64,000 nt of DNA from Synechococcus sp. CBW1002 (GCF_015840915.1 NZ_CP060398.1:2604001-2668000), one strand, 5' to 3'. Shown: positions 44,310 to 53,621, counted from the first letter of the stretch. The notes: generated by a model from the sequence alone, not told the origin. Numbers and translations: made by a program.

Positions 44310-45232
44310 GCGGGGATCAAAGGGGAAGAGGGATCAGGAGTTGCCTGCAAGAAGGTGGAGGGCCAGCGGGGAGCCGGCGCGTCGGCGCGGCTGATCGCCA
44401 CCAGGTGACCGCGCCGCTGCAGCGGGCGGCTCCAGGGACGGCTGGGCGCGGCGGCCAGGGTCAACCGATCGCCGGCGCGATCGAAGCGCACCGGGCCATC
44501 GGGGGCATCGGTGAGCCAGACCTCACCCTTGGCGCGGAGTACCTCGGGGCCCAGCTGGGCGGCCCAGGCCAGCACCTGGCTGCGCTCCAGCGGCTCGAGC
44601 TGCAGCCAGGCATCACTGCGCACCAGCTGCCGTTCGCTGTGGAACGGCGGGGCGGGATGCTGCGCGCGGCTCTCGAGCTGCTGGCGCAGCCACTGCTGAC
44701 GGCGTCCGGCCTCGCCTGGGGGCAGCAGATCACCCTTGCTGAACTGCAGCAGATCGACGCCATCGAACTGCTGCTGCACCAGCTCGCCCACCCAGCGGTC
44801 GTGCCAGAGCGCTTCGATGCGCTCGAGATCCACCACCAGCAGCACCCGCGCCAGGGCCAGGCCGTGGAGCTGCAGCTGGCTGGCCACCCGCTCGGGCAGG
44901 GCCATGCCGCTGGTTTCGATCAGCACATGGGCCGGGGGCAGCTCACGCCGGGCCAGCTCCACTAGGGCCGCCCCCAGGCCATCGCGCAGGGTGCAGCACA
45001 CGCAGCCGCCGCCCAGCTCCAGCACCCGGCCATCGCCCTGGCGCAGCCGCTCGGCATCGACGTTGATGCTGCCCAGGTCGTTGACCAGCAGGGCCCAGCC
45101 CGGGCAGGCGCCGGCCTGCAGCCAGCCGTTGATCAAGGTGGTCTTGCCCGACCCCAGGTAGCCCCCCACCACGGTGGCCGGCACCCCGCGCAACGGCGTC
45201 AGCGGGGAACCTCCTTCGGAGACGGGGCTCAT
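44306..45232 (-). CDS. COG0523 (CobW-like) G3E GTPase
   Basis: The start at 45232 (MSPVSEGGSPLTPLRGVPAT) overlaps the amidohydrolase stop. Walker A is VVGGYLGSGKTTLINGWL, the metal motif is GGGCVCCTLRDGL (CxCC), and ETSGMALPE and LQFSKGDLLP follow (the latter where NKxD is expected, with S in place of N). The C-terminal domain is short (308 residues in all). Family members deliver zinc, cobalt or other metals to client enzymes; the adjacent metal-dependent amidohydrolase is a natural candidate client. Confidence 0.87.
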   Translation of the reverse strand: MSPVSEGGSPLTPLRGVPATVVGGYLGSGKTTLINGWLQAGACPGWALLVNDLGSINVDAERLRQGDGRVLELGGGCVCCTLRDGLGAALVELARRELPPAHVLIETSGMALPERVASQLQLHGLALARVLLVVDLERIEALWHDRWVGELVQQQFDGVDLLQFSKGDLLPPGEAGRRQQWLRQQLESRAQHPAPPFHSERQLVRSDAWLQLEPLERSQVLAWAAQLGPEVLRAKGEVWLTDAPDGPVRFDRAGDRLTLAAAPSRPWSRPLQRRGHLVAISRADAPAPRWPSTFLQATPDPSSPLIPA

Positions 45233-46923
45233 GGCCTGGCCCCCTCCCAGGAGCCATACACGCAAGCTCCGTCCTTGATCGTGGCCACCACGCCGATGTC
45301 GTTGAGCTGTTCGGGCGCGGTGGCGGTGGGGTCGGCATCGAGGATCACCAGGTCGGCCCGCTTGCCCGGAGCCAGGCTGCCCTTGCTGTCCTCTTCGCGG
45401 ATCTGCCAGGCGGCCTCGATCGTGAGGGCCCGCAGGGCGGCATCGGCATTCACTCGCTCCGATTCGCCCAGCACCACGCCCGTTCGCGTGCGGCGGGTCA
45501 TGGCCGTTTCCACCATCCGCATCGGCTCGATCGGCGTCACCGAGAAGTCGTTGTGGTTGGAGCAGTGCAGCCCCAGGGCCATGGCGCTGGCCATCGGGCT
45601 CATGCGGCCGGCCCGCTCGGGCCCCAGGTTGGCGAGGTGCGTGTCGCCGAAGAAAAAGGCATGCACCGTGAAGAAGCTGGGGTGCAGGCCCAGCTCCACG
45701 TACTGCTCCAGCTGCCCCGGCGCCATGAACTGGGAGTGAATGATCACCGTGCGGTGGTCCTGCTCGGGCTTGAGGCCGGCTCTGCGGCAGGCCTCGATCA
45801 TCAGGTCGATGGCGGCATCGCCGTTGCAGTGGGCAAACAGCTGGATGCCCTGGCCCGCAAGCCGTGCCACCGCCTCGAACAGCTGCTCGGGCGGGAACAC
45901 CGGCTGGCCGCGCCAGTGGGCCTCGCCGTTGGGGCCGGGGGTGAGCAGCGGCTCGCCCCAGAAGGCGGTCTTGCCCTGGGGGGAGCCATCGAGCAGCAGC
46001 TTGATGCCCTGGAACTTGAGGTGATCGCGGTATGGGCCGAAGGCGTCGCGCGCCGGCTGGGGCAGCTCGAGCGGTTGGCCCTGAAACGCCGGGAAGCGCT
46101 CGCGCAGCATCCCGGGCACCTCGAGCACCAGCGGCAGCAGCACCAGGTCGATGCAGAGGTGCCCTTCACGGGCGGCCCGCTGAAACAGGTCCAGATCGCC
46201 CGCCACCGTGGCTCCGTCCTGCACGGTGGTGATGCCCTTGGACGTGTACAGCCGCTGGGCCGCCTCGAACTGGGCCAGCCGCTCGTCGTCCGAGGGCTGC
46301 GGCATGTGCACGAACAGCGGAATGAACGCCGTCTCCATCACCAGCCCAGCCGGCTCGGTGCTGCCGGGCCGGCGCACGATCACCCCACCGGCCGGATCGG
46401 GGGTGCTGGCGTCGTAGCCCGCCAGGGCCAGGGCAGCGCTGTTGAGCACGGCGCCGTGGTTGGAGTTGTGGAGCACCATCACCGGGTTCTCCGGAAGCAC
46501 CGCATCCAGATCGGTCTTGTCCAGGGGGCGCCCGTCGGAGAGACCGTCGACGTCGTAGCCGTAGGCGATCACCCACTCGCCCTTGCCCACGGGACGGCGC
46601 GCCACGTGCTCGCGCAGCACCTGCTGCAGGCTGGCGATGCTGGTGACGGGCCCGGCCGGCGGCCGCTGAATGTTGGCCCAGCCCACCACCTGCAGGGCAT
46701 TGGCGAAGTGGCCGTGGGCGTCGATGAAGCCCGGCAGCAGGGTGCGGCCCGCCAGATCGATCTGGCGCGTGGCGGGCCCGGCATGGCCCAGTACCGCCTC
46801 CTTGGCTCCCACCGCCACGATCTTCCCGCCTGCGATGGCGATCGCTTCAGCCCGGGGCTGGGAGGCCTCCATCGTCAGGATGGGGCCGCCGTGGAAGATC
46901 AGGTCGGCGGGGGTGCTGGTCAT
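45229..46923 (-). CDS. Amidohydrolase 3 family protein (YtcJ-like)
   Basis: A 564-residue metal-dependent hydrolase. The N-terminal strand region ends GRTLLPGFIDAHGHFANALQ with the HxH metal motif. LFAHCNGDAAIDLMIEACRR and VIIHSQFMAPGQLEQYVELG carry later metal His residues, HCSNHNDFSVTPIEPMRMVE follows, and the C-terminus is GSLAPGKRADLVILDADP. The substrate is unknown; related enzymes hydrolyse exocyclic amides. It is the first gene of an overlapping operon with a COG0523 GTPase and an MFS transporter. Confidence 0.9.
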   Translation of the reverse strand: MTSTPADLIFHGGPILTMEASQPRAEAIAIAGGKIVAVGAKEAVLGHAGPATRQIDLAGRTLLPGFIDAHGHFANALQVVGWANIQRPPAGPVTSIASLQQVLREHVARRPVGKGEWVIAYGYDVDGLSDGRPLDKTDLDAVLPENPVMVLHNSNHGAVLNSAALALAGYDASTPDPAGGVIVRRPGSTEPAGLVMETAFIPLFVHMPQPSDDERLAQFEAAQRLYTSKGITTVQDGATVAGDLDLFQRAAREGHLCIDLVLLPLVLEVPGMLRERFPAFQGQPLELPQPARDAFGPYRDHLKFQGIKLLLDGSPQGKTAFWGEPLLTPGPNGEAHWRGQPVFPPEQLFEAVARLAGQGIQLFAHCNGDAAIDLMIEACRRAGLKPEQDHRTVIIHSQFMAPGQLEQYVELGLHPSFFTVHAFFFGDTHLANLGPERAGRMSPMASAMALGLHCSNHNDFSVTPIEPMRMVETAMTRRTRTGVVLGESERVNADAALRALTIEAAWQIREEDSKGSLAPGKRADLVILDADPTATAPEQLNDIGVVATIKDGACVYGSWEGARP

Positions 46924-47106
46924 GAAGCCCGGTTGTCTGGCCCATGGCTAACCGGAGCCTGTGCGCAAGTCATCGCACCGAGAGATCTGTTCATCGCCCA
47001 GGCGCCTGTCCTCACCGATGGCAGCACGGTGCTGAGGTCACCGGATCCCATCGTGGACGCCATCAAGACGGTGAGGGAGCACAACACAACGACGGCCATG
47101 CCTGGC

Positions 47107-47961
47107 TCAACGGTGATCCCCCTCGGCCCTGGCCAGGGCCGCTGCTGGATCACCACTGAGGTCGGCGTTCAGGAACGCGGGTGTTTCGGGCAGCACCAGC
47201 TGCAGATGGTTCTCGCGATGGAGCTCCAGGCTCAGCTCATGGCTCTGCAGCTCCAGCACATGACCCGCATGGCGGTGGTCGTCGCTGAGCAGGTGCAGGT
47301 GGTAGCCCGGCACATTGATCGTGCGGGCAAAGCTGGGCGTCCAGAAGCCCACCAGGGTGCCGGCCACGTTCTCCAGCTCAAACGTGGCCTGGGCGCTGGT
47401 GGCGCTCACGAGATCCACGCCGGCCTCGGCCTTGCAGGCCACGCGGTAGCGGATCCGCTCGAACACCCCACGGAGACGGATCGCCACAAACAGGTTGGCG
47501 TTGTCCCGCAGTCCGTCGAGCCGTGCGGTGAGATCGCCCCAGCTGGCCACATGCTTCAGAACCTCGCGGTGATCGGCTGAAAAGCGGGTCGCCACCCAGA
47601 ACGGGGCGAGGGCATCGGCCGGGGCCTGCCGCACCGTGCCATCGCCGCAGGCCTGCCAACAGGTGCCATCCAGCAGGATCCCCTCGCCATCGAGGCCATC
47701 GAAGGTGCCCAGGCCGAAATCGCCGTGCTGCAGCACCTCAGCCACCCGCACGCATCCTTGATAGACCCCCTGCACCAGGGCACCGGAGGTGGACACCTGA
47801 TAGATGGTGTGGTGCTCGAGATCCAGCGCATCGGCCAGGGCCTGGCGGATCACATGGCTGGCGCTTTCACCGGTGCGGCGGCAGCGCTCCTGCAGCGCGG
47901 CGTAAAGACCATCGCCGAGGTGAACGTTGAGGTGATGGCTGGAGTCGGGGTGGCAGGTCAT
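47107..47961 (-). CDS. budA: Alpha-acetolactate decarboxylase with an N-terminal ribbon-helix-helix extension
   Basis: From about residue 50 the protein is a complete acetolactate decarboxylase: HTIYQVSTSGALVQGVYQGC, FGLGTFDGLDGEGILLDGTC, and the zinc site NVPGYHLHLLSDDHRHAGHV with its three His. It makes acetoin from acetolactate. The first 45 residues (HLNVHLGDGLYAALQERCRR and ESASHVIRQALADALDLE) resemble a CopG-type ribbon-helix-helix DNA-binding domain, which is not usual in the family. It lies 13 bases after the acetolactate synthase gene, forming a two-step acetoin operon. Confidence 0.9.
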   Translation of the reverse strand: MTCHPDSSHHLNVHLGDGLYAALQERCRRTGESASHVIRQALADALDLEHHTIYQVSTSGALVQGVYQGCVRVAEVLQHGDFGLGTFDGLDGEGILLDGTCWQACGDGTVRQAPADALAPFWVATRFSADHREVLKHVASWGDLTARLDGLRDNANLFVAIRLRGVFERIRYRVACKAEAGVDLVSATSAQATFELENVAGTLVGFWTPSFARTINVPGYHLHLLSDDHRHAGHVLELQSHELSLELHRENHLQLVLPETPAFLNADLSGDPAAALARAEGDHR

Positions 47962-47974
47962 CGATGCGGTCCCC

Positions 47975-49627
47975 TCAGTGGATGAAATCCTGATGCACGT
48001 CCTGCATCAGCTTCAGGTTCTGGGAGTAATCGATCGGAATGTCGATCAGCACCGGCACGCTCTGCTGCAGCGCTTCCCGCAGCACCGGGCCCAGCTGGTC
48101 GGCGTCGGTGATGCGATAGCCCTTGCAGCCGAAGGCCTCGGCAAAGGCCTCGACGTTGTAGTGACCGAGTTGCACACCGGCGGTCCGGCCGTAGTGGGCC
48201 TGTTCCTGGAAGGCCACCATGTTGTAGCTGCAGCTGTTCCAGATCAGGTGCACGAAGCGGCTGCCGATGCGGGTGGCCGTTTCGAGCTCCGTGGCCGTGA
48301 ACAGAAAGCCGCCATCGCCCGACACCGAGATCACCGGCTGACCAGGCCGGCAGAGGTTGGTGGCCATCGCCCAGGGCACCGCCACCCCGAGGGTCTGCTG
48401 TCCGTTGCTCACCAGTACCTGGCGGGCATGGCCGGACGGGAAATAGCGGTTCATCCAGATGTAGTGAGAGCCCACATCCAGCGCCAGGGTGGTGTCAGAT
48501 GTCACCACCTGACGCAGCTCGTGGATCACCCGCAGCGGATGCAGGGGGGTGCCGGAGAGCTGGGCGCCCTCGTCGGCCGTGGCCTGCAGCTCGGCGGCAG
48601 CACGGTCGCCGCAGCGGCGGAAGCTTTCATCCACCTGCACCTGCAGCAACGGCGCCAGGGCCGCGAGGCTGGCACCGATGTCGCCGATCAGCTCGGCAGC
48701 GGGCAGGAAGGCCTGATCCTGATCGGGGGCCAGGGCATCGATCACCACCAGCGGGCGCGATGCGCCCGTGTTCCAGAGGCTGGGGTCGAACTCGACCGCA
48801 TCGAAGCCCACCGTGATCACACAGTCGGCGCCATCGAGCAGGTGATCCGCCGGTTGGTTGCGGAACAGACCCACCCGGCCGGCGAACTGCTCCGGTGCCA
48901 CCCAGGCGCCGGCCCCCTGGAAGGTGGCGCAGTAGGGCAGGCCGCTGCCGCCCACAAAGCGCTGCAGGGCATCGGCCATCGAGGGCTGCGAGGCCTGCAT
49001 GCCCAGCAGCAGCAGGGGCTTGCGGCTGGCATTGATCAGCTCAGCGGCCCGGTGGATCTCCGTTGAAGCCGCTGGCCCCTGGCGGATCGGCCGGGCCCAG
49101 CCAGTGGAGAGCTCGCCCGGATACTCGGCGAGGCCCACATCCTTGGGCAGGCCCAGAAACGCCGCCCCCGGCCGGCCGCTTTCGGCCGCCCGCACGCCAT
49201 TGGCGAACACCTCCGGCAGGCTGTGAATGTTGAGGGCCGACTGGGCATATTTCGTGACCGGTCGCATCACATCCACCCCGTCGAGGGCCTGGTGGGTGTG
49301 CTTGAAGCGATCGTCGAGCGGCACCTCCCCGCCGATGGCCAGCACCGGATCCCCTTCGGAGGTGGCGGTCGCGAGTCCGGTCACCAGATTGGTGACCCCA
49401 GGCCCGGAGGTGGCCAGGCAGACGCCCACCGTGCCCGTGATCCGGCCCATCGCCTGGGCCATGAAGGCGGCGTTCTGCTCGTGCCGACAGAGCACCAGCT
49501 CGATCGAGGAATCGAGCAGGGCCTCAAACACACTGTCGACCTTGGCACCCGGAATCCCGAAGACATGCGTGACCCCATGCTGCTCCAGCAGCTTCACCAG
49601 AACCTGGGCGCCGTTCATCCTGAGCAT
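47975..49627 (-). CDS. alsS: Acetolactate synthase, catabolic (AlsS/BudB type)
   Basis: A thiamine diphosphate enzyme of about 550 residues. LLEQHGVTHVFGIPGAKVDS and RHEQNAAFMAQAMGRITGTV (with the catalytic Glu) are the N-terminal PYR domain. The C-terminal domain has the ThDP motif SGDGGFLFTATELETA and ends in the NSCSYNMVAFQEQ region. The long match to AlsS/BudB, the lack of an FAD-type regulatory partner and the budA neighbour mark it as the catabolic form. The start could also be the ATG at 49618. Confidence 0.92.
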   Translation of the reverse strand: MLRMNGAQVLVKLLEQHGVTHVFGIPGAKVDSVFEALLDSSIELVLCRHEQNAAFMAQAMGRITGTVGVCLATSGPGVTNLVTGLATATSEGDPVLAIGGEVPLDDRFKHTHQALDGVDVMRPVTKYAQSALNIHSLPEVFANGVRAAESGRPGAAFLGLPKDVGLAEYPGELSTGWARPIRQGPAASTEIHRAAELINASRKPLLLLGMQASQPSMADALQRFVGGSGLPYCATFQGAGAWVAPEQFAGRVGLFRNQPADHLLDGADCVITVGFDAVEFDPSLWNTGASRPLVVIDALAPDQDQAFLPAAELIGDIGASLAALAPLLQVQVDESFRRCGDRAAAELQATADEGAQLSGTPLHPLRVIHELRQVVTSDTTLALDVGSHYIWMNRYFPSGHARQVLVSNGQQTLGVAVPWAMATNLCRPGQPVISVSGDGGFLFTATELETATRIGSRFVHLIWNSCSYNMVAFQEQAHYGRTAGVQLGHYNVEAFAEAFGCKGYRITDADQLGPVLREALQQSVPVLIDIPIDYSQNLKLMQDVHQDFIH

Positions 49628-49642
49628 TCGGCTATCGACCAA

Positions 49643-50191
49643 GCATGTCGATGGCGTGTCATCAGGGCAATCCCGGATGTCACCTTGTTACAGGTCGGCA
49701 AGGGCGACAAGGCTGAACACAATCCCGCCGTCCTGGCGGCCCTCTGCCGAGATCCATGACCCTGCACGACAGCACTGGTCACAGCCTCTCGGTGGAATGC
49801 ATCAAGGGACAACGAACTCGTCATGACGGACAACCCAACCGGGGAGTACACCAACAATCCACCTGTTGCTTATCATCTCGCCACGGCAGGGAATGACGCC
49901 AATCTCCGTGCATCTCCACCAGCTGAGATGAACGTCAACGGCCTCCTGATGCCGCCGGTGAGCAGCGGTGGAGGAATGCATGGCTTGCCAGGCGATTTTC
50001 TCTCCACTTCACGCTTGATTCGCGCGTTGCGGTGCAGCCGCTCAGCACCGACCAACCTCACCACATTGACAACAATCCAGACCTGCGCAGTCTCAACTTT
50101 GATCAATTCCCCCGCGACGGTGGCAAGATCAAAGTGATGCTCCTCAATCAGCAAACGCAGATCACCGTGCTCCAGCCCTGAAGCTGGAAGC
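49643..50191. other. Intergenic stretch with a coding-like 3' remnant
   Basis: No intact gene is supported. On the plus strand one frame without an obvious start reads ARRFSLHFTLDSRVAVQPLS, DNNPDLRSLNFDQFPRDGGK and VMLLNQQTQITVLQP, ending with TGA at about 50181. This looks like a genuine protein end. A different frame from ATG 49823 (MTDNPTGEYTNNPPVAYHLA) could be its displaced N-terminus. It may be a frameshifted small gene. Confidence 0.35.
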
Positions 50192-50671
50192 TCATCTCAC
50201 TGGCAGATCACCCGGATGGCCGGCCACCGGATCAGCCGGCGCCGGCAGCAGCTCAGGCATCGGACCGGTCTCGGGCAGGGGCTCGCCGCGCTCGGCCAGA
50301 TGGGCCAGCAGCCAGTTCACGGCGGTCGCCCGGCGGGTGCGGCGCGGGTAGAGCTCGCCGATGCGATAACCCACAAAGCCCAGCTGCTCCTTCAGCAGCT
50401 GTTTGTGCTCCTTGGCAATCGAGCGGGTGAGTGCCACCGCGGGCGGCCGCTGGGCGATGAACTGGGGCTCGATCGGGAATGACTCCCGCCAGGCATCGCT
50501 TGCAGCCGGGCCCGCGCTCCAGGTGCCGGAGCCATCGGGCGCATACCCCAGGCGCGGCCAGATCAGTTCACACACGAAGCGGTCGCTGAGCCGATCAGCC
50601 AGCACCGCCTCCAGCAGCGCCCGGCTGAGGGGGTAGGGGACGGGTGTGGTGGCGGCCTGATCGGGAGCCAT
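50192..50671 (-). CDS. DUF1823 family protein
   Basis: A 159-residue cyanobacterial protein matching DUF1823: LSDRFVCELIWPRLGYAPDG, WRESFPIEPQFIAQRPPAVA, LTRSIAKEHKQLLKEQLGFV, and YPRRTRRATAVNWLLAHL. It is soluble, with no catalytic motif known. It is divergent from the tRNA-dihydrouridine synthase gene, 28 bases apart, so the two share a short control region. Confidence 0.87.
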   Translation of the reverse strand: MAPDQAATTPVPYPLSRALLEAVLADRLSDRFVCELIWPRLGYAPDGSGTWSAGPAASDAWRESFPIEPQFIAQRPPAVALTRSIAKEHKQLLKEQLGFVGYRIGELYPRRTRRATAVNWLLAHLAERGEPLPETGPMPELLPAPADPVAGHPGDLPVR

Positions 50672-50699
50672 CGGCCTGAAGCATCACAATCGGATCACC

Positions 50700-51716
50700 A
50701 TGATCACCGCCCCCTCCCCCCTGCGCGGCCCCCTGGCGCTGCCCGGCCACGGCCGTCCGCGCAGCCTGCGCTGCCGGGTGCTGCAGTCGCCGCTGGCGGG
50801 GGTGAGCGACCGGATCTTCCGCGGCCTGGTGCGGCGCTGGTGCGCCGATGCGCTCCTGTTCACCGAGATGGTGAACGCCACCAGCCTCGAGCTGGGCCAT
50901 GGCCGCTGCAAGGTGGAGGACCTGGCCGAGGAGAGCGGGCCGATCGGCGTGCAGCTCTTCGATCACCGGCCCGCCGCCATGGCCGACGCGGCCCGCCGCG
51001 CCGAGGCCGCCGGCGCCTTCCTGATCGACATCAACATGGGCTGCCCGGTGAAGAAGATCGCCCGCAAGGGGGGCGGCAGCGGCCTGATCCGCGAACCCGA
51101 TCTGGCGGCCCGCATCGTGGACACGGTCGCCCGGGCCGTGAGCATCCCCGTGACCGTGAAGACGCGGCTGGGCTGGTGCGGCAGCGATGCGGAGCCCGTG
51201 GCCTGGTGCCGCAAGCTCGAGCAGGCCGGCGCCCAGCTGCTCACCCTGCACGGCCGCACCCGCGAGCAGGCCTTCAAGGGCCGGGCGGACTGGCAGGCGA
51301 TCGCCGCGGTGAAGCGGGCGCTGCGGATCCCGCTGATCGCCAACGGCGACATCCACAGCCCCGAGGATGCGCTGCGCTGCCTGGAGCTCACCGGCGCCGA
51401 CGGCGTGATGGTGGGCCGGGGCACGATGGGGGCCCCCTGGCTGGTGGGCCAGATCGATGCCGCCCTCAGCGGCCGGCCGGTGCCGCCCACCCCCGGCGCC
51501 GCCGAGCGCATCGCCCTGGCCCGCGAGCAGCTGCTGGCCCTGGTGGCGGCCAAGGGCGACCACGGACTGCTGATCGCCCGCAAGCACATGGGCTGGACCT
51601 GCCAGGGATTTCCGGGGGCGCCCCAGCTGCGTCATGCCCTCATGCGCGCCCCCACCCCCGCCGATGCCCTGGAGCTCCTGGAGCGCGCCCTGGCCGATCA
51701 GGGCAGCACGCCCTAG
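50700..51716 (+). CDS. dus: tRNA-dihydrouridine synthase
   Basis: A 338-residue FMN enzyme that reduces uridines in tRNA D-loops. The N-terminal QSPLAGVSDRIFRGLVRRW, the active-site region INMGCPVKKIARKGGGSG with catalytic Cys, VTVKTRLGWCG, LHGRTREQAFKGRADWQAIA, and NGDIHSPEDALR mark the DusB/DusA-like family. The length is normal. It ends overlapping the 3' end of cobI on the other strand. Confidence 0.93.
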   Translation: MITAPSPLRGPLALPGHGRPRSLRCRVLQSPLAGVSDRIFRGLVRRWCADALLFTEMVNATSLELGHGRCKVEDLAEESGPIGVQLFDHRPAAMADAARRAEAAGAFLIDINMGCPVKKIARKGGGSGLIREPDLAARIVDTVARAVSIPVTVKTRLGWCGSDAEPVAWCRKLEQAGAQLLTLHGRTREQAFKGRADWQAIAAVKRALRIPLIANGDIHSPEDALRCLELTGADGVMVGRGTMGAPWLVGQIDAALSGRPVPPTPGAAERIALAREQLLALVAAKGDHGLLIARKHMGWTCQGFPGAPQLRHALMRAPTPADALELLERALADQGSTP

Positions 51717-52507
51717 GGCAGCACAGTGGGCCAGCCCTGGCGGATCAGCAGCAGGGAGAAGTAGGGCGAGGCTGTGGCCGCCACTTCGCGGGCTGGGGCC
51801 ACCAGCGCATCCGGCCAGCCCACCCGCTGGGCGAAGAGGGCGTGCTCCAGCAACCCGCGCCGCTGCAGAAGCGGCTGCACCCAGGCCCAGCGATGGCCCA
51901 GCTTCAGCAGGGCCAGCACTTCGGCACCCGCGGCAGCGCGATCCAGCAGGACCTCCAGGGCTTCCGGCGTTTCCGGCGTGGGCCGGATCAGCAGGCTCTC
52001 CTGCTGCAGCGCCAGGGGCCAGGCACCGGCGGCGGCCGCGGCAGCCGCGGCACTGACGCCGGGGATCAGCCGCACCGGCACGGCCGGATGGCGTTGACGC
52101 AGGGCCAGCAGCACATAGGAGCTGGAGGCAAACAGCGACACATCCCCTTCGCAGAGCAGCACCACCGATCCGCCCTGGCCAGCGGCCTCAACCGTGGCGG
52201 CCGCGAGGGTATCGGCCGCGGCGTGCCAGGCCTGCCGCAGCGGCGCCGCGTCGCTCACCATCGGGAACAGCAGCGGCAACTGCCGCTGCTCTGGGGTGAT
52301 CCAGGGGGCGGCGATCGTGGCGGCCATGCCACTGGCGCCGAGGCGGGCCACGGGGTAGGCCACCACAGCGGCGGCCCTGATGGCCTCCACGGCCGCCACC
52401 GTGAGCAGGCGGGGATCGCCTGGACCCACCCCCACCAGGGTGAGAGCCGCTGGGGTGTCCGGCGGCAGGCTCGACGGGGGGGACGTGGCCGGCAGCGGCA
52501 CGGGCAT
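51713..52507 (-). CDS. cobI: Precorrin-2 C20-methyltransferase
   Basis: The start at 52507 (MPVPLPATSPPSSLPPDTPA) is before the first strand LTLVGVGPGDPRLLTVAAVE, which carries the SAM-binding GxGPGD loop. CEGDVSLFASSSYVLLAL and RLIPGVSAAAAAAAA are further tetrapyrrole methylase motifs. The 264-residue enzyme adds the C20 methyl in cobalamin-type corrin synthesis. In picocyanobacteria the gene often lies close to miaE and aroQ; here about 5 kb of extra DNA lies in between. Confidence 0.9.
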   Translation of the reverse strand: MPVPLPATSPPSSLPPDTPAALTLVGVGPGDPRLLTVAAVEAIRAAAVVAYPVARLGASGMAATIAAPWITPEQRQLPLLFPMVSDAAPLRQAWHAAADTLAAATVEAAGQGGSVVLLCEGDVSLFASSSYVLLALRQRHPAVPVRLIPGVSAAAAAAAAGAWPLALQQESLLIRPTPETPEALEVLLDRAAAGAEVLALLKLGHRWAWVQPLLQRRGLLEHALFAQRVGWPDALVAPAREVAATASPYFSLLLIRQGWPTVLP

Positions 52508-52565
52508 CAGGCGATCAGCGCCGATCTTTCTAGGCTGGAGCCACGTCAATCCCTGGACCTGATCC

Positions 52566-53186
52566 TTGAGTCAGCTGAGCCTCTACCCCAGCACCCCTGC
52601 CCAGGGAAGCCCCATGCCGGAGCTGGTGACAGGGGATGAGCGGCTGATTCAGCGCGCCCTGGCGGAACGGGGCATCCGCTTCGAGCGCTGGCCTGCGCGC
52701 CAGGATCTGCCGGAGCAGGCAGGCCAGGAGGAGATTCTCGGCCTCTATGCCGCCGAGATCGCCCGGGTTCAGCAGGGGGGCGCGTACCCCACCGTGGATG
52801 CGATCCGCATCACCCCCGACCACCCCGATCGGGACGCGCTGCGCCAGAAGTTCCTGCAGGAGCACACCCACAGCGAAGACGAGGTGCGCTTCTTCGTGGA
52901 AGGGCGGGGCCTGTTCTGCCTGCACCTTGGTGATGAGGTCGTGCAGATCCTCTGCGAACGCAACGACTGGATTGCCGTGCCGGCCGGCACCCGCCACTGG
53001 TTCGATATGGGGGAGGCTCCGTCGTTCTGCGCCCTGCGCTTCTTCAACAACCCGGAGGGCTGGGTGGCCCAGTTCACCGGTGACCCGATCGCCGACCGCT
53101 ACCCCAGGCTGGACGAACTGGCGTGTGGAGGGTTCGAGGAACATGATTTCGAGAGTCGCCCCATTCCCTCCGCTCGCGGTACCTGA
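52566..53186 (+). CDS. mtnD: Acireductone dioxygenase (methionine salvage)
   Basis: A cupin of 206 residues. The metal site HTHSEDEVRFFVEGRG provides HxHxxxxE, and a later His lies in VPAGTRHWFDMGEAPSFCAL. The upstream part (RALAERGIRFERWPARQDLP) also matches MtnD. It oxidises acireductone in the methionine salvage pathway. The frame opens at TTG 52566; an ATG at 52614 (MPELVTGDERL) is an alternative start. No other methionine-salvage gene is adjacent. Confidence 0.9.
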   Translation: MSQLSLYPSTPAQGSPMPELVTGDERLIQRALAERGIRFERWPARQDLPEQAGQEEILGLYAAEIARVQQGGAYPTVDAIRITPDHPDRDALRQKFLQEHTHSEDEVRFFVEGRGLFCLHLGDEVVQILCERNDWIAVPAGTRHWFDMGEAPSFCALRFFNNPEGWVAQFTGDPIADRYPRLDELACGGFEEHDFESRPIPSARGT

Positions 53187-53621
53187 TCACTCCGTAGTCG
53201 GGTTCACTGTTCTTGTTCAGCGCTTCCCCTAGCACGATTCCGAACGTCTTCAATGTTCTTGCTTTGCAGCATCTGCGGCTTGGTCACACCTGTCCAGATC
53301 AGTCAGTTGAACGGCAACTTGTAGTATCGCTGCTCCAGAAGTAACGGCTTAGGCAATGTTGATGCTCAGCCATTCGTGCCCAAAATATATAGAAAGCAGA
53401 TTGGATCAATCGACGGCTTGAAGGGCCAGTGAGAATTCGCCACAGCGGAGGATTGGCTGGAATCTGCTTCGCGATCGACAAAAGGAATAACAAGGCACAG
53501 TTGATCTTTGGTTGACATCGTGCCCGGCTAGGCAGTGGATGGAGTTTGTATGTTGACAGAATTATTGTGTGTGAACTTCTATTTGTGGGAAATAGGCATC
53601 AGGTGAATGGTGGTTAAACAC
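53187..53621. other. A+T-rich intergenic stretch at the edge of the peptide locus
   Basis: No gene is supported. The composition changes sharply from G+C-rich mtnD to A+T-rich DNA within this stretch, marking the likely left edge of acquired DNA. A minus-strand frame at 53299-53493 opens only with TTG and has no recognisable product. Confidence 0.5.

Noticed and set aside
45553-47580. 675-codon plus-strand frame opposite the amidohydrolase and budA genes
   Set aside because: It spans two well-supported genes and an intergenic gap on the other strand with no recognisable domain; it reflects high G+C rather than coding.
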